In this document: piece after piece, positions 34,448 to 42,580 of the stretch
How the letters are laid out: each line of letters starts with the position of its first letter
How positions within the stretch are numbered: position 1 is the first letter of the stretch
DNA from: Secundilactobacillus kimchicus JCM 15530
GTDB lineage: Bacteria > Bacillota > Bacilli > Lactobacillales > Lactobacillaceae
Direction of reading: 5' to 3'
NCBI RefSeq assembly: GCF_001433995.1
Contig: NZ_AZCX01000007.1
Coordinates: 1 to 64,000 of the forward strand
DNA length: 64,000 nucleotides
Program-made: the position numbers and the translations under genes
Notes under the pieces: model-generated
Database searches by the model: none
What the model saw: the letters and a program-made list of their open reading frames with translations, nothing else
What the model was told of the DNA's origin: nothing

Positions 34448-35143
34448 CTAGTTAAGCAGGTCTTGAACAAGTCCTGGCTGGCGTTTACCAAGGTTGAGTT
34501 CCACCATTTCCCCAGTGGCTTGGTAAATGGTAGCTTCGTTAAGGTTGACGACGTGGTCACCGATGCGCTCAAGTAACCGAGCAACCAAAAGATCGCTCTC
34601 GCTGGTTGGAATCACACTGGCATCCTGCTTTGCAGCGGCCGTTAATTGGTGTCGGATCCGAACGTAGGCTGCATCGATTTGCAAATCTAACTTGGCCGCT
34701 TGGCGGGCTTTAACAACATCGTCCGTGTTGAAGGCGGCCAGTGTTTCGGTTAGCATGTTTTGAACCTGTTGACTCATGTCCTTGAGGGCGGTGTTAACGG
34801 TCGGAATTTGCGGATGACCGTTGAGTCGAACCGTTTCCCATGAGATACTGGTGGCGTGATCGCCCATTCGTTCAAGGTCTGAGCTGGCTTTTAGAATGGT
34901 AATCACCGCCCGAAAGTCGTTAGCGACAGGTTGCTTAAGAGCCATCAGTTCAAGGGCCATGCGCTCCAGGTCGATTGAATCGTGGTTGGTGGTTTGATCT
35001 GCTGAAATCACCGATTGGGCGGCTGATTTATCATGCGTGATAAATGCTTCAATGGCCATTTGAATCTGCCGGCTGACATCTTTTCCCATATCAACAAAGC
35101 TTTGTTGTAAATGATGAAATTCATCAGAAAATAAACTTTTCAT
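34448..35143 (-). CDS. phoU: PhoU phosphate regulator
   Basis: A 231-residue all-helical protein with two PhoU three-helix repeats (about residues 10-105 and 115-215). Each has the metal-cluster motif, seen as ISADQTTNHDSIDLE and ELMALKQPVANDFR. ERMGDHATSI and ERIGDHVVNL are the repeat signatures. PhoU damps Pst uptake and phosphate signalling. It is the last gene of the pst operon, ten bases after pstB. Confidence 0.95.
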   Translation of the reverse strand: MKSLFSDEFHHLQQSFVDMGKDVSRQIQMAIEAFITHDKSAAQSVISADQTTNHDSIDLERMALELMALKQPVANDFRAVITILKASSDLERMGDHATSISWETVRLNGHPQIPTVNTALKDMSQQVQNMLTETLAAFNTDDVVKARQAAKLDLQIDAAYVRIRHQLTAAAKQDASVIPTSESDLLVARLLERIGDHVVNLNEATIYQATGEMVELNLGKRQPGLVQDLLN

Positions 35144-35153
35144 GGTGGGCCTC

Positions 35154-35906
35154 CTAGCCGAATTTGCCGTTTAAATAATCACTGGTCTGTTGATTTTCGG
35201 GCGTCATGAAAAGCGTCTGCGTTGGGCCGGACTCAATCACGTTGCCATCTAGCATAAACACCGTGCGGTCGGAAATTCGGGCCGCTTGTTGCAGATTGTG
35301 GGTAACGATGATGATGGTGTAGTCGCGCTTTAACTGCATCAGGGTTGCCTCAATTTTAGCGCTTGAAATGGGATCTAAGGCGCTGGTAGGCTCATCTAAT
35401 AAGATGACCTTTGGTAGGACGGCGAGAAGTCGTGCGATACAGATCCGTTGCTGTTGCCCGCCAGAGAAGCCCATGGCGTTTTCGGTTAAATGGTCTTTGA
35501 CCTCATCCCAAACGGCGGCTTGTTTAAGGGCGGTCTCGACGCGTTCGTCAATGACGGCCTTGGGCAGGGAATGGGCCAGTCGTAGGCCATAGGCCACATT
35601 GTCATAAACAGAAAACGGAAAGGGGTTGGGTTGTTGGAACACCATTCCAATTTTTTGTCGTAGTGTGACAAGACTGATGGCTGGTCCGTTGACGTTTTCT
35701 CGATCAAACCAAATTGAGCCGGTTATTTTGGCGTTTGAAACCTGGTCATTCATGCGGTTAAAACACCGCAGTAAAGTTGATTTACCACACCCGCTGGGGC
35801 CAACGAGGGCTGTCATGGTCTGCGCTTCAAAAGCGAGATCAATCCCTTTCAGGGCCTCTTTTTGACCGTAATAGAGGTGCAGATTTTCGGTTGTTAACAT
35901 GGACAC
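35154..35906 (-). CDS. pstB: Phosphate ABC transporter ATPase, second copy
   Basis: A 250-residue PstB. Walker A VGPSGCGKSTLLR, signature [15 protein letters not shown], Walker B VILLDEPTSALD and the RCFNRMND motif of phosphate ATPases are present. The proposed start is GTG eight bases after GGAGGG; an ATG two codons later is possible. It lies behind another pstB gene, and the two differ clearly in sequence, so they may form a heterodimer or work under different conditions. Tandem pstB genes are common in Firmicutes. Confidence 0.93.
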   Translation of the reverse strand: MSMLTTENLHLYYGQKEALKGIDLAFEAQTMTALVGPSGCGKSTLLRCFNRMNDQVSNAKITGSIWFDRENVNGPAISLVTLRQKIGMVFQQPNPFPFSVYDNVAYGLRLAHSLPKAVIDERVETALKQAAVWDEVKDHLTENAMGFSGGQQQRICIARLLAVLPKVILLDEPTSALDPISSAKIEATLMQLKRDYTIIIVTHNLQQAARISDRTVFMLDGNVIESGPTQTLFMTPENQQTSDYLNGKFG

Positions 35907-35924
35907 GAACCGTCCCTCCAATCA

Positions 35925-36719
35925 TTAGCCGAAGTTACCAGTAATATAGTCTTGGGTCGCTGTCATTTCAGGATTTTGAAAAATCGTCGGGGTTTTATCA
36001 AATTCAATCAGGTGGCCAAGGTGTAAAAAAGCGGTATAACTGCTCAATCGAGCCGCTTGTTGCATGTTGTGGGTCACGATAATGATGGTGTATCGCTCAA
36101 CTAGCCGCTTTAGCGTCACCTCAATTTTGGCGGTGGAAATGGGGTCTAAAGCACTGGCAGGTTCATCTAACAGCAGAATTTCTGGTTGTGTGGCTAAGGC
36201 GCGGGCGATGCAGAGCCGCTGCTGTTGACCGCCAGAAAGCGCTAGGGCACTTTTGTGCAGGTCTTCTTTGACCTCTTCCCAGAGGGCGGCTTCTTTAAGG
36301 CTTTGTTCAACCCGGTCGTCGAGAATAGTTCGGCTTTTTATCCCCGTTGCCTTCAATGCGAAAGTCAGGTTATCGTAGATGGACTTTGCAAACGGATTAG
36401 GGCGTTGAAAGACCATGCCTAGGTGGCGACGAACCGCGTATACATTAATGGTTCGATCGTTAATATTCGTTTCTTGATACATAATTTTTCCAGTTACCCG
36501 GGCAACTTTGTCATTCATCCGGTTAAGGCTTCTAAGATAAGTGGATTTCCCAGATCCGGAAGCGCCAATCAGGGCGGTAATTTGATTAGCGGGAAAGTTT
36601 AGCGTGGCGTCAAAGATTGCTTGTTGGCGACCGTAAAAGACCTGCAACTTTTCCGTTGATAATGCGATGGGACCGCCGGGTTCGATAATGTGATGTGCTG
36701 TTAAGTCGTACGTTGCCAT
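35925..36719 (-). CDS. pstB: Phosphate ABC transporter ATPase, first copy
   Basis: A 264-residue PstB with Walker A IGASGSGKSTYLR, signature [14 protein letters not shown], Walker B ILLLDEPASALD and the PstB-specific RSLNRMNDK. It has an extra N-terminal stretch of about 14 residues (YDLTAHHIIEPGGPI) compared with the second copy. It lies ten bases after pstA. It energises phosphate import through PstC/PstA. Confidence 0.94.
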   Translation of the reverse strand: MATYDLTAHHIIEPGGPIALSTEKLQVFYGRQQAIFDATLNFPANQITALIGASGSGKSTYLRSLNRMNDKVARVTGKIMYQETNINDRTINVYAVRRHLGMVFQRPNPFAKSIYDNLTFALKATGIKSRTILDDRVEQSLKEAALWEEVKEDLHKSALALSGGQQQRLCIARALATQPEILLLDEPASALDPISTAKIEVTLKRLVERYTIIIVTHNMQQAARLSSYTAFLHLGHLIEFDKTPTIFQNPEMTATQDYITGNFG

Positions 36720-36729
36720 AAGACATCCC

Positions 36730-37623
36730 TCACTTGTTAGAATTGCCGGTCATTTTCCGGTAAAGGTGCCGACCAATTAAGCGTGCTAGAAAGTTAAAGA
36801 GTAAGATCACGATGATCAAAACAGCGGATGCGCCCGCGGAGATACTCACTGCATCGGGGGTCACACCTTCAGTATTGACCTTCCAGATGTGGACGGCCAA
36901 CGTTTCAGCGGGGCGCATGGGATTCAAAAAACTATCACTACTGAGCGGATTCCAGTTGGTATAGTTAACAACCGGCGCGCTCTGCCCCGCTGTGTAGATG
37001 AGGGCTGCTGCTTCGCCGAAGACCCGACCGGCACTGAGAATCACACCGGTCACAATCCCGGGAAGCGCAGCGGGGAGAATCACCCCACGGATGGTCCGCC
37101 AAGCCGACAATCCTAAGGCTAATCCGGCTTCGCGTTGAGTATCGGAGATCGCTGCTAGTGCCCCTTCAATGCTTCGGGTTAGTAGTGGTAGGTTAAAAAA
37201 GGTGAGGGCAATGGCACCAGATAAAATGGAGAACCCAAAGTGAAAGTGAATAACAAACAACAGGTAGCCAAACAATCCCACAACAACCGACGGCAGGGAA
37301 CTCAACACTTCAATAGCGGTTCGTAAAAGCCCGGTCAACCAATTGTCACTCGCGTATTCATTGAGATAGACAGCACTCCCAATGGCTAGGGGCAGTGAAA
37401 TAAGAAGGGTCAAAACAAGCAGGTACAATGAATTGAAGAGTTGGTCCACAATCCCACCCCCAGCGGCGAAGGATTGCGACGGTGATGTTAAGAAGTGCCA
37501 TGAAAGGTGAGGGACCCCTTGAATCAGAATGGTGCTGAGTAGGAAGAGTAAGATTAAAACCACGCAGGCGACGAATACTTCAATGACTTTGGTCGCTACT
37601 TTATCCAGACGAGTTGGCGTCAT
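36730..37623 (-). CDS. pstA: Phosphate ABC transporter permease PstA
   Basis: A 297-residue permease with about six helices and the EAA-type loop at REAGLALGLSAWRTIRGVILPAALPG (around residue 170). SLPSVVVGLFGYLLFV is typical of PstA. The ATG overlaps the pstC stop by four bases (ATGA). The open frame extends 28 codons further upstream inside pstC, which I reject because the overlap start has a GGGGG site. Confidence 0.94.
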   Translation of the reverse strand: MTPTRLDKVATKVIEVFVACVVLILLFLLSTILIQGVPHLSWHFLTSPSQSFAAGGGIVDQLFNSLYLLVLTLLISLPLAIGSAVYLNEYASDNWLTGLLRTAIEVLSSLPSVVVGLFGYLLFVIHFHFGFSILSGAIALTFFNLPLLTRSIEGALAAISDTQREAGLALGLSAWRTIRGVILPAALPGIVTGVILSAGRVFGEAAALIYTAGQSAPVVNYTNWNPLSSDSFLNPMRPAETLAVHIWKVNTEGVTPDAVSISAGASAVLIIVILLFNFLARLIGRHLYRKMTGNSNK

Positions 37624-38540
37624 GAGAGCTGCCCCCGCTTTCCAATAAACCGGATGAGTAAGTTGAAGATCAGTGACATGACCAGTAAGACTAGTGCAAG
37701 TGACCATAGCGCGTTATTGGGCAGTGTGCCCATGACGGTATTGCCAATTTGAGTCGTTAGCTGACTGGTTAACGTCGCCGTTGGTGTGACCAGTCCGTGC
37801 GGCATCAAAACGGCGTTACCAATCACCATTTGAACGGCTAACGCTTCACCAAAGGCCCGGGCCATGCCGAAAATAACGGCGGTAAGTAAGCGGGGCGTCG
37901 CAGCCCTCAGCAACACTTTATGGATGGTTTGCCAGCGGGTCGCGCCAAGGGCCAGTGAGGCATCCCGAAGGTAACCAGGAAGGGCGTTTAAGGCGTCGAC
38001 TGACAGGGTTGTGACCGTTGGTAAAATCATGACAAACAGCACTAACGTTCCCGCTAAAATGCCCATGCCAGTGCCACCGAAAAGGTGACGAATGTATGGG
38101 ACGACAACGGTGAGACCGATAAAGCCATAGACAACGGATGGAATCCCGACTAGTAATTCGATAACGGGCTGGAGGATTCGAGCACCACGATTGGGCGCAA
38201 TTTCAGTCATGTACAAAGCTACGGCTAAGGCAAACGGGGTCGCGATAATGGCGGCTAAAATGGTGACGGTAAACGAAGTAACCATCATCGCTAGCGCTCC
38301 TATCTGAGGCTGACCGTGAGCATCAAGTAGGCCCGGGTTCCAGCTTGTTTGCGAAATAAAAGACCAGAGGCTCACGTGGTTAACGGTGAAGGTGGCAATT
38401 CCCCGCGAGGCAATAAAATATAAAATGCTGATGACTAGGACCGCAATGACGGCCACGCAGCAGTAGGTGATGACCTTGCCAAACACATCCTCTCTGGTGG
38501 CTTTTGAGGCGTGACGGAGTTCTTGTTTAATTGAAGTCAT
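37620..38540 (-). CDS. pstC: Phosphate ABC transporter permease PstC
   Basis: A 306-residue permease with about six helices. It shows GIPSVVYGFIGLTVVVPYI, the EAA-type loop RDASLALGATRWQTIHKVLL and ARAFGEALAVQMVIGNA, all typical of PstC. The ATG is six bases after AGGAGG; a GTG two codons earlier abuts that site. It follows pstS after a hairpin that may reduce transcription relative to the binding protein. Confidence 0.94.
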   Translation of the reverse strand: MTSIKQELRHASKATREDVFGKVITYCCVAVIAVLVISILYFIASRGIATFTVNHVSLWSFISQTSWNPGLLDAHGQPQIGALAMMVTSFTVTILAAIIATPFALAVALYMTEIAPNRGARILQPVIELLVGIPSVVYGFIGLTVVVPYIRHLFGGTGMGILAGTLVLFVMILPTVTTLSVDALNALPGYLRDASLALGATRWQTIHKVLLRAATPRLLTAVIFGMARAFGEALAVQMVIGNAVLMPHGLVTPTATLTSQLTTQIGNTVMGTLPNNALWSLALVLLVMSLIFNLLIRFIGKRGQLS

Positions 38541-38556
38541 AAGCACCCTCCTAAGT

Positions 38557-38600
38557 AAAAAACGGTCTGGATATCAGCTGTCGCCGAGTCCAACCGTTTT
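38557..38600 (-). terminator. Attenuator-like hairpin between pstS and pstC
   Basis: On the minus strand AAAACGGT-TGGA pairs with TCCA-G-ACCGTTTT and ends in six T residues, inside the operon. It probably makes pstS more abundant than the permease genes, a common arrangement for binding-protein transporters. Confidence 0.7.
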
Positions 38601-38606
38601 AATCTG

Positions 38607-39491
38607 CTAGTTTTTCGTCACGACGTTTTTCGCATTTTTGGAAACTTTCATGGCGTGGATACTGATGTATCCCAGCTTTTGGACTAAGCTATTTTGAACT
38701 TTTGCTGAATCCATATACTTTAAGAATTTAGCGGTTTGAGCATTCGGTTTGCCTTTGGTGTACATGTGTTCATACGACCAGATGGGCCATTTGTTGGTGA
38801 TGACATTACTATCTGTTGGTTTGATATGGTCAATGGCCAGTGGTTTCACGGTCCCTTTGATGTAGGAGAAGGCTAGGTAACTCACAGCACCCGGTGTTGA
38901 ACTCACAATCTTTTGGACGGTGCCGTTGGCGTCTTGTTCCTGTGAAGTGACCGCTTTTTTGCCCTTTAAGACGGCAGATTCAAAGGTGGCTCGGGTGCCA
39001 CTGCCTTGCGCCCGATTGACAACCGAGATCTTCTCGTTGGCGCCACCAACTTGTTTCCAGTTCGTGATTTTACCGGTAAAGATTTGACGTAGCTGGTTCA
39101 TACTGACGTTTGTCACACCTGCAGATTTGTTGACGACGGGGGCCATACCAACGACTGCTACTTGATGATCCACAAGTTGGTCGGCTTTAATCCCCGACTG
39201 TTGTTCGGCGAAAATATCAGAGTTTCCAATTTGGACAGCGCCCTGTTGAACCTGACTAAGGCCGGTACCGGACCCGCCACCTTGGACCGTTAATGAGATC
39301 CCGCTGTTTTGTTTTTCGAAATTTGTCGCGGCTTGTTCAACTAAAGGCTGAAGAGCAGTAGAGCCAACAGCGGTGATTTTAGTTGGCGAATCGCTAGACT
39401 TCTTAGCGGCTTGACTACCGCACCCCGTTAAAATGAGGCCCAAAGCACCTAGGGCAATAGCTGATGAAAGCAACGCTTTTTTACTTTTCAT
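38607..39491 (-). CDS. pstS: Phosphate-binding lipoprotein PstS
   Basis: A 294-residue lipoprotein with lipobox LILTGC (Cys near 24). The mature part has the phosphate-binding segments AVGSTALQPLVEQAA, GGGSGTGLSQVQQGA and NRAQGSGTRATFES. These Ser/Thr/Arg clusters hold phosphate. AAGGGG precedes the ATG. It is the first gene of the operon, behind a Pho-box-like triple repeat. Confidence 0.95.
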   Translation of the reverse strand: MKSKKALLSSAIALGALGLILTGCGSQAAKKSSDSPTKITAVGSTALQPLVEQAATNFEKQNSGISLTVQGGGSGTGLSQVQQGAVQIGNSDIFAEQQSGIKADQLVDHQVAVVGMAPVVNKSAGVTNVSMNQLRQIFTGKITNWKQVGGANEKISVVNRAQGSGTRATFESAVLKGKKAVTSQEQDANGTVQKIVSSTPGAVSYLAFSYIKGTVKPLAIDHIKPTDSNVITNKWPIWSYEHMYTKGKPNAQTAKFLKYMDSAKVQNSLVQKLGYISIHAMKVSKNAKNVVTKN

Positions 39492-39570
39492 GACGTTTCC
39501 CCTTTTTTTAAATGATTCTCAGGTTGATTCCTGAGTACACCGTCAGTATAAGGGGCAAAGGTAAAAGGAC

Positions 39571-39598
39571 TGTATGTATCTTGTAACGTTTATGTAAA
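39571..39598 (-). promoter_or_regulatory. Pho-box-like triple direct repeat upstream of pstS
   Basis: On the minus strand TTTACA, GTTACA and CATACA recur at exact 11-base intervals, matching the spacing of PhoP boxes (TTAACA with five-base spacers). A TATACT -10 lies about 20 bases further toward pstS at 39,545-39,550. The nearby regulator gene is the natural candidate binder. Confidence 0.7.
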
Positions 39599-39664
39599 AG
39601 CCCTTTTTAATCGGTGACGGCTATGCGATAACTATAGAAACAACGGGTGAAAGGAGTCATGGCA

Positions 39665-40387
39665 ATGTCACGAGAAATTGTGTTAGTGACCACTAATTTA
39701 GCGTTAATGAGTCAGCTTCAACAGGCCTTAAATCCACGACAAATGACCATTCAATCACGATTTGATCCCCAACTGAAGTCGGTCGGCCGCCAATTGACGC
39801 TAATTATTGATTTGGCGGCCCACTTTGCTTATGGTCAACTAGCAGATCAGTTGCGCGAATTTCGTCGGTCTGCAGGTGGTCCGGTAATCGGCTACCTGCC
39901 CAACGAATTAGTCGCCACAGCGTCAATGGCAGACCTATTTACCACTTATCAATTGGACGAAGTGTTAACTGAGAAGATGACCACTGACGAATGGGTCGCC
40001 CGAATCCGCCAAAAAGAATGGGTTTATGCGCAACTTAACTTGATTGATCAGCCCAGTCGATTGACTGTTGGCCATTTACGAATTGATCCGCGTCAGTTTC
40101 GAGTGTGGCATAGGGGGGTGCAACTGCCAATCAGCAAACGCGAGTACCGACTATTGCTATTTTTCGTTCAACACCAAAACGTTGTATTATCACGCTCACA
40201 GCTGGCCGAAGGGGTCTGGGGGAGTGACCGGGGGTCAACCATGCGGGCGGTGGATGCACACATTAGTCGGTTACGGCAGCTCATCGAGGATGATCCTAAG
40301 CATCCTCAGTTGCTACGAACTGTCCGCGGCTTCGGTTACATTTTAAGCGAATCAGACGGCACAAAAAATGACCACTCACAGTCGTGA
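39665..40387 (+). CDS. PhoB/OmpR-like regulator with a degenerate receiver domain
   Basis: A 240-residue protein divergent from pstS. The C-terminal half (about residues 128-230) is a sound winged-helix domain (ISKREYRLLLFFVQHQNVVL, DAHISRLRQLIEDDP, RTVRGFGYIL). The N-terminal 115 residues have receiver-like strands, but the acidic pair is missing: IVLVTTNLAL has Thr9-Thr10-Asn11 where Asp/Glu are expected. LIIDL keeps an Asp49 at the phosphorylation position and LTEKMT a Lys. No kinase gene is adjacent. It probably controls pst but may not be switched by normal phosphotransfer. I chose the ATG eight bases after AAAGGAG. Confidence 0.8.
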   Translation: MSREIVLVTTNLALMSQLQQALNPRQMTIQSRFDPQLKSVGRQLTLIIDLAAHFAYGQLADQLREFRRSAGGPVIGYLPNELVATASMADLFTTYQLDEVLTEKMTTDEWVARIRQKEWVYAQLNLIDQPSRLTVGHLRIDPRQFRVWHRGVQLPISKREYRLLLFFVQHQNVVLSRSQLAEGVWGSDRGSTMRAVDAHISRLRQLIEDDPKHPQLLRTVRGFGYILSESDGTKNDHSQS

Positions 40388-40450
40388 AATGGTCATGAAG
40401 AAACTGGTAGGGCGTGGGGTGCGCGGTGACAGGAGGTCGTGCTCCGCGGC

Positions 40451-40599
40451 TTAACCGCCTTGACTCACACTCTTATCGAAACGTGTTCCCCAAGGCAACT
40501 CCCTACTGTATAAGGAACTTAGCCACAAAGGTTAAGAGCAACCTTTATGTCTAAGTCCCTTATACTCCGGGAGTTAACCGCCTTGACTCACACTCTTAT
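40451..40599. repeat. 26-bp direct duplication flanking a 79-bp palindromic element
   Basis: The final 26 bases of the MFS gene (40,574-40,599, including its stop) recur exactly at 40,451-40,476. Between the copies is an imperfect inverted repeat (40,497-40,575) with nested arms: AACTCCC/GGGAGTT, TATAAGG/CCTTATA, ACTTAG/CTAAGT, AAAGGTT/AACCTTT and a six-base loop. There is no T-run, so it is not an ordinary terminator. It may be a small mobile or extragenic element that duplicated its target at the gene end. No transposase is present. Confidence 0.6.
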
Positions 40600-41974
40600 T
40601 AATTTTTCCCATTGCCGTCACTCCCGCAATGGCAGCGATTAATGCTAATCCGATGAGGATCATAAAATCAATGTGACCACCGGCTAATGTGGCTGCTGCG
40701 ATGTTATCATGATGTCGTTCTTGCGACGAAATGACGGCCGCTAATACGCCCGTGCCGATGGAACCGGCGTACTGTTGCATCATGCTAAAGAGAGAATTTT
40801 GATCCGCCTTGTTCTCCAGACTCACATGGGTGCTGGCATCCGACATCAAGTTTCCGAAGCCAAAGTTAAAGCCAAGCCGGAGTAAAACAAAGAAGATGGC
40901 GAGTATTCCGGCGTTAAGTTGATCGGTGAAGATAGTAAAGAGACTCACGCTTAATAGGACGAACCCGTTGGCAAAAAGGAGTGGCAACGGGAGGCCCTTG
41001 TGATCGTAAACGGTTCCGGCGACTGGTCCCAGACAAGCACCAAGCAGGGCGCCTGGGAATAAAATCATGCCGGCGGTTAGGGAGTTAGCCTCCAAAACAT
41101 TCTCGGCAAATATCGGAATAACAAAGGAAATTCCGATATTGATAAACTGAAAGAAAAAGTAGTTAATGAGTTGGAGTCGGATAATCGGCCGCTTAAGAAT
41201 CCGCCAGTCTAGCAATTGTCGGTGACCTGTCCGGGCATGGTAAATTTGAAGTAAAATGGCAACGATGGCAACGGCCAGCCACAGCCCAAACTGGCTGCTG
41301 GTAAAGCCGTGAAGGCCAGCTTGGTTAAACGCCCAAACAAGGCTGGCGAAGATCACAGTCATTAGCCCCAATCCTCCGAAGTCAAAGGCACCATTTTTGT
41401 GACTGGCTTTGATGGTGATAGTGCGCTCGCCCAATAGCGCGACTAAAACGATGAGGGGCAGTGCACACCAGAAAATGGCTCGCCAACTTAAGAGTTGGTT
41501 CATGACACCACCGTATGTGGGGCCTAGGGCGGGGGCAAACGAAATAATCATGCTTGCGATGCCGACGTAAACCCCGAGACGGTGTTCAGGAACACTTGAC
41601 ATAATCAAATGAAACATTAACGGGGTGGCGAAGCCGGTTGCAAAAGCTTGGGCAAGTCGGCCGATTAATAACACCCAAAAATTGGGAGCGGCGGCGCATA
41701 GCAATGTCCCGATGAGCACCATAAAGATAGCGGTGCGAAAAATCGTTCGCGCGTCAAAGCGCTTGATGGCATAGGCGGTTGTGCCCATAACCAAGGTGAC
41801 GAGCAACAAGTAGCCCGTCGTTAACCACTGAACAGTGGCTAACTTTTCGTGAAATTCGGCGATCAACGTCGGAAATGTCACGTTCATGGAGGTCTCTACC
41901 AAGATGCCGATAAAGGCTAATAGCCCTGCGGCGAGAATCGAAAGTTGGGTCTTTCGGGTAACGGTTTGTTCCAA
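40574..41974 (-). CDS. MFS multidrug exporter, DHA2-like
   Basis: A 466-residue transporter with about 14 hydrophobic segments. The first has ILVETSMNVTFPTLIAEF, a variant of the DHA2 helix-1 motif, and GVMNQLLSWRAIFWCALPL with SFAPALGPTYGG forms the motif-C region. The start is TTG preceded by GAGAGGG. The stop codon lies inside the right copy of a 26-bp duplication, so the gene end is intact. It is convergent with the Pho-like regulator. Substrate unknown. Confidence 0.87.
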   Translation of the reverse strand: MEQTVTRKTQLSILAAGLLAFIGILVETSMNVTFPTLIAEFHEKLATVQWLTTGYLLLVTLVMGTTAYAIKRFDARTIFRTAIFMVLIGTLLCAAAPNFWVLLIGRLAQAFATGFATPLMFHLIMSSVPEHRLGVYVGIASMIISFAPALGPTYGGVMNQLLSWRAIFWCALPLIVLVALLGERTITIKASHKNGAFDFGGLGLMTVIFASLVWAFNQAGLHGFTSSQFGLWLAVAIVAILLQIYHARTGHRQLLDWRILKRPIIRLQLINYFFFQFINIGISFVIPIFAENVLEANSLTAGMILFPGALLGACLGPVAGTVYDHKGLPLPLLFANGFVLLSVSLFTIFTDQLNAGILAIFFVLLRLGFNFGFGNLMSDASTHVSLENKADQNSLFSMMQQYAGSIGTGVLAAVISSQERHHDNIAAATLAGGHIDFMILIGLALIAAIAGVTAMGKINKSVSQGG

Positions 41975-42070
41975 TATGGTCCCTCTCTTCCAAAATAGTT
42001 CCGGTTTGGATTATAGCATTGCAATTTAGCTAAATGCAAAGTAGGCTGGCCGGCCGGTGGTTGAGCAACC

Positions 42071-42079
42071 TGTTATAAT
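42071..42079 (+). promoter_or_regulatory. Extended -10 promoter of the NUDIX operon
   Basis: TGTTATAAT matches the extended -10 TGNTATAAT, 34 bases before the NUDIX start. No good -35 is visible, as usual for this class. Confidence 0.6.
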
Positions 42080-42112
42080 GGTTGTAATTGATTAACTAAA
42101 GGAGGGCGTTTC

Positions 42113-42580
42113 ATGGCTGATTATATTCATGAACTTCGGGGGTTGGTTGGGCACCGACCACTCATTTTGACGACGGCAGCTGGTGCGTTACTTGACTCGC
42201 AGAATCGATTGTTATTGCAGGAGCGAACCGATACAGGTGACTGGAGCTTTCCCGGCGGTTACATGGAGTTTGGCGAAAGTTTTCAGGAGACTTGTCAGCG
42301 CGAATACCTTGAAGATGCCGGGGTCGCGGTCGAATGTGAGCGTTTAATTGCGCTGTTTGATCATGATTTCTACACGTATCCAAACGGCGACCAGACCCAG
42401 TTGATCACGGCCTTGTACTTGGTTCACCAAGTGGGCGGTGAGCTACTGACAACGGCAACTTCGGAAACTCAGCAGGTCAAGTACTTCCCGTTAGACCAAT
42501 TACCACCGTTCTTTAATGATCAGTCCAAAAAGATGGCCCAAAAAGTGATTGAGATGGTGGCGGCAAATGAAGCAGATTAG
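42113..42580 (+). CDS. NUDIX hydrolase
   Basis: A 155-residue enzyme with the NUDIX box GYMEFGESFQETCQREYLED followed by AGV (about residues 49-71); the final Glu of the REUXEE core is Asp here. DWSFPGG introduces the box. NUDIX enzymes hydrolyse nucleoside diphosphates linked to another group; the substrate cannot be predicted. AAAGGAGGG precedes the ATG. The next gene starts 14 bases inside its 3' end, so they are translationally coupled. Confidence 0.9.
   Translation: MADYIHELRGLVGHRPLILTTAAGALLDSQNRLLLQERTDTGDWSFPGGYMEFGESFQETCQREYLEDAGVAVECERLIALFDHDFYTYPNGDQTQLITALYLVHQVGGELLTTATSETQQVKYFPLDQLPPFFNDQSKKMAQKVIEMVAANEAD

Noticed and set aside
40497-40575. Treating the long hairpin as a plain terminator of the MFS gene
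   Set aside because: No T-run follows on either strand, and the flanking 26-bp duplication needs another explanation.
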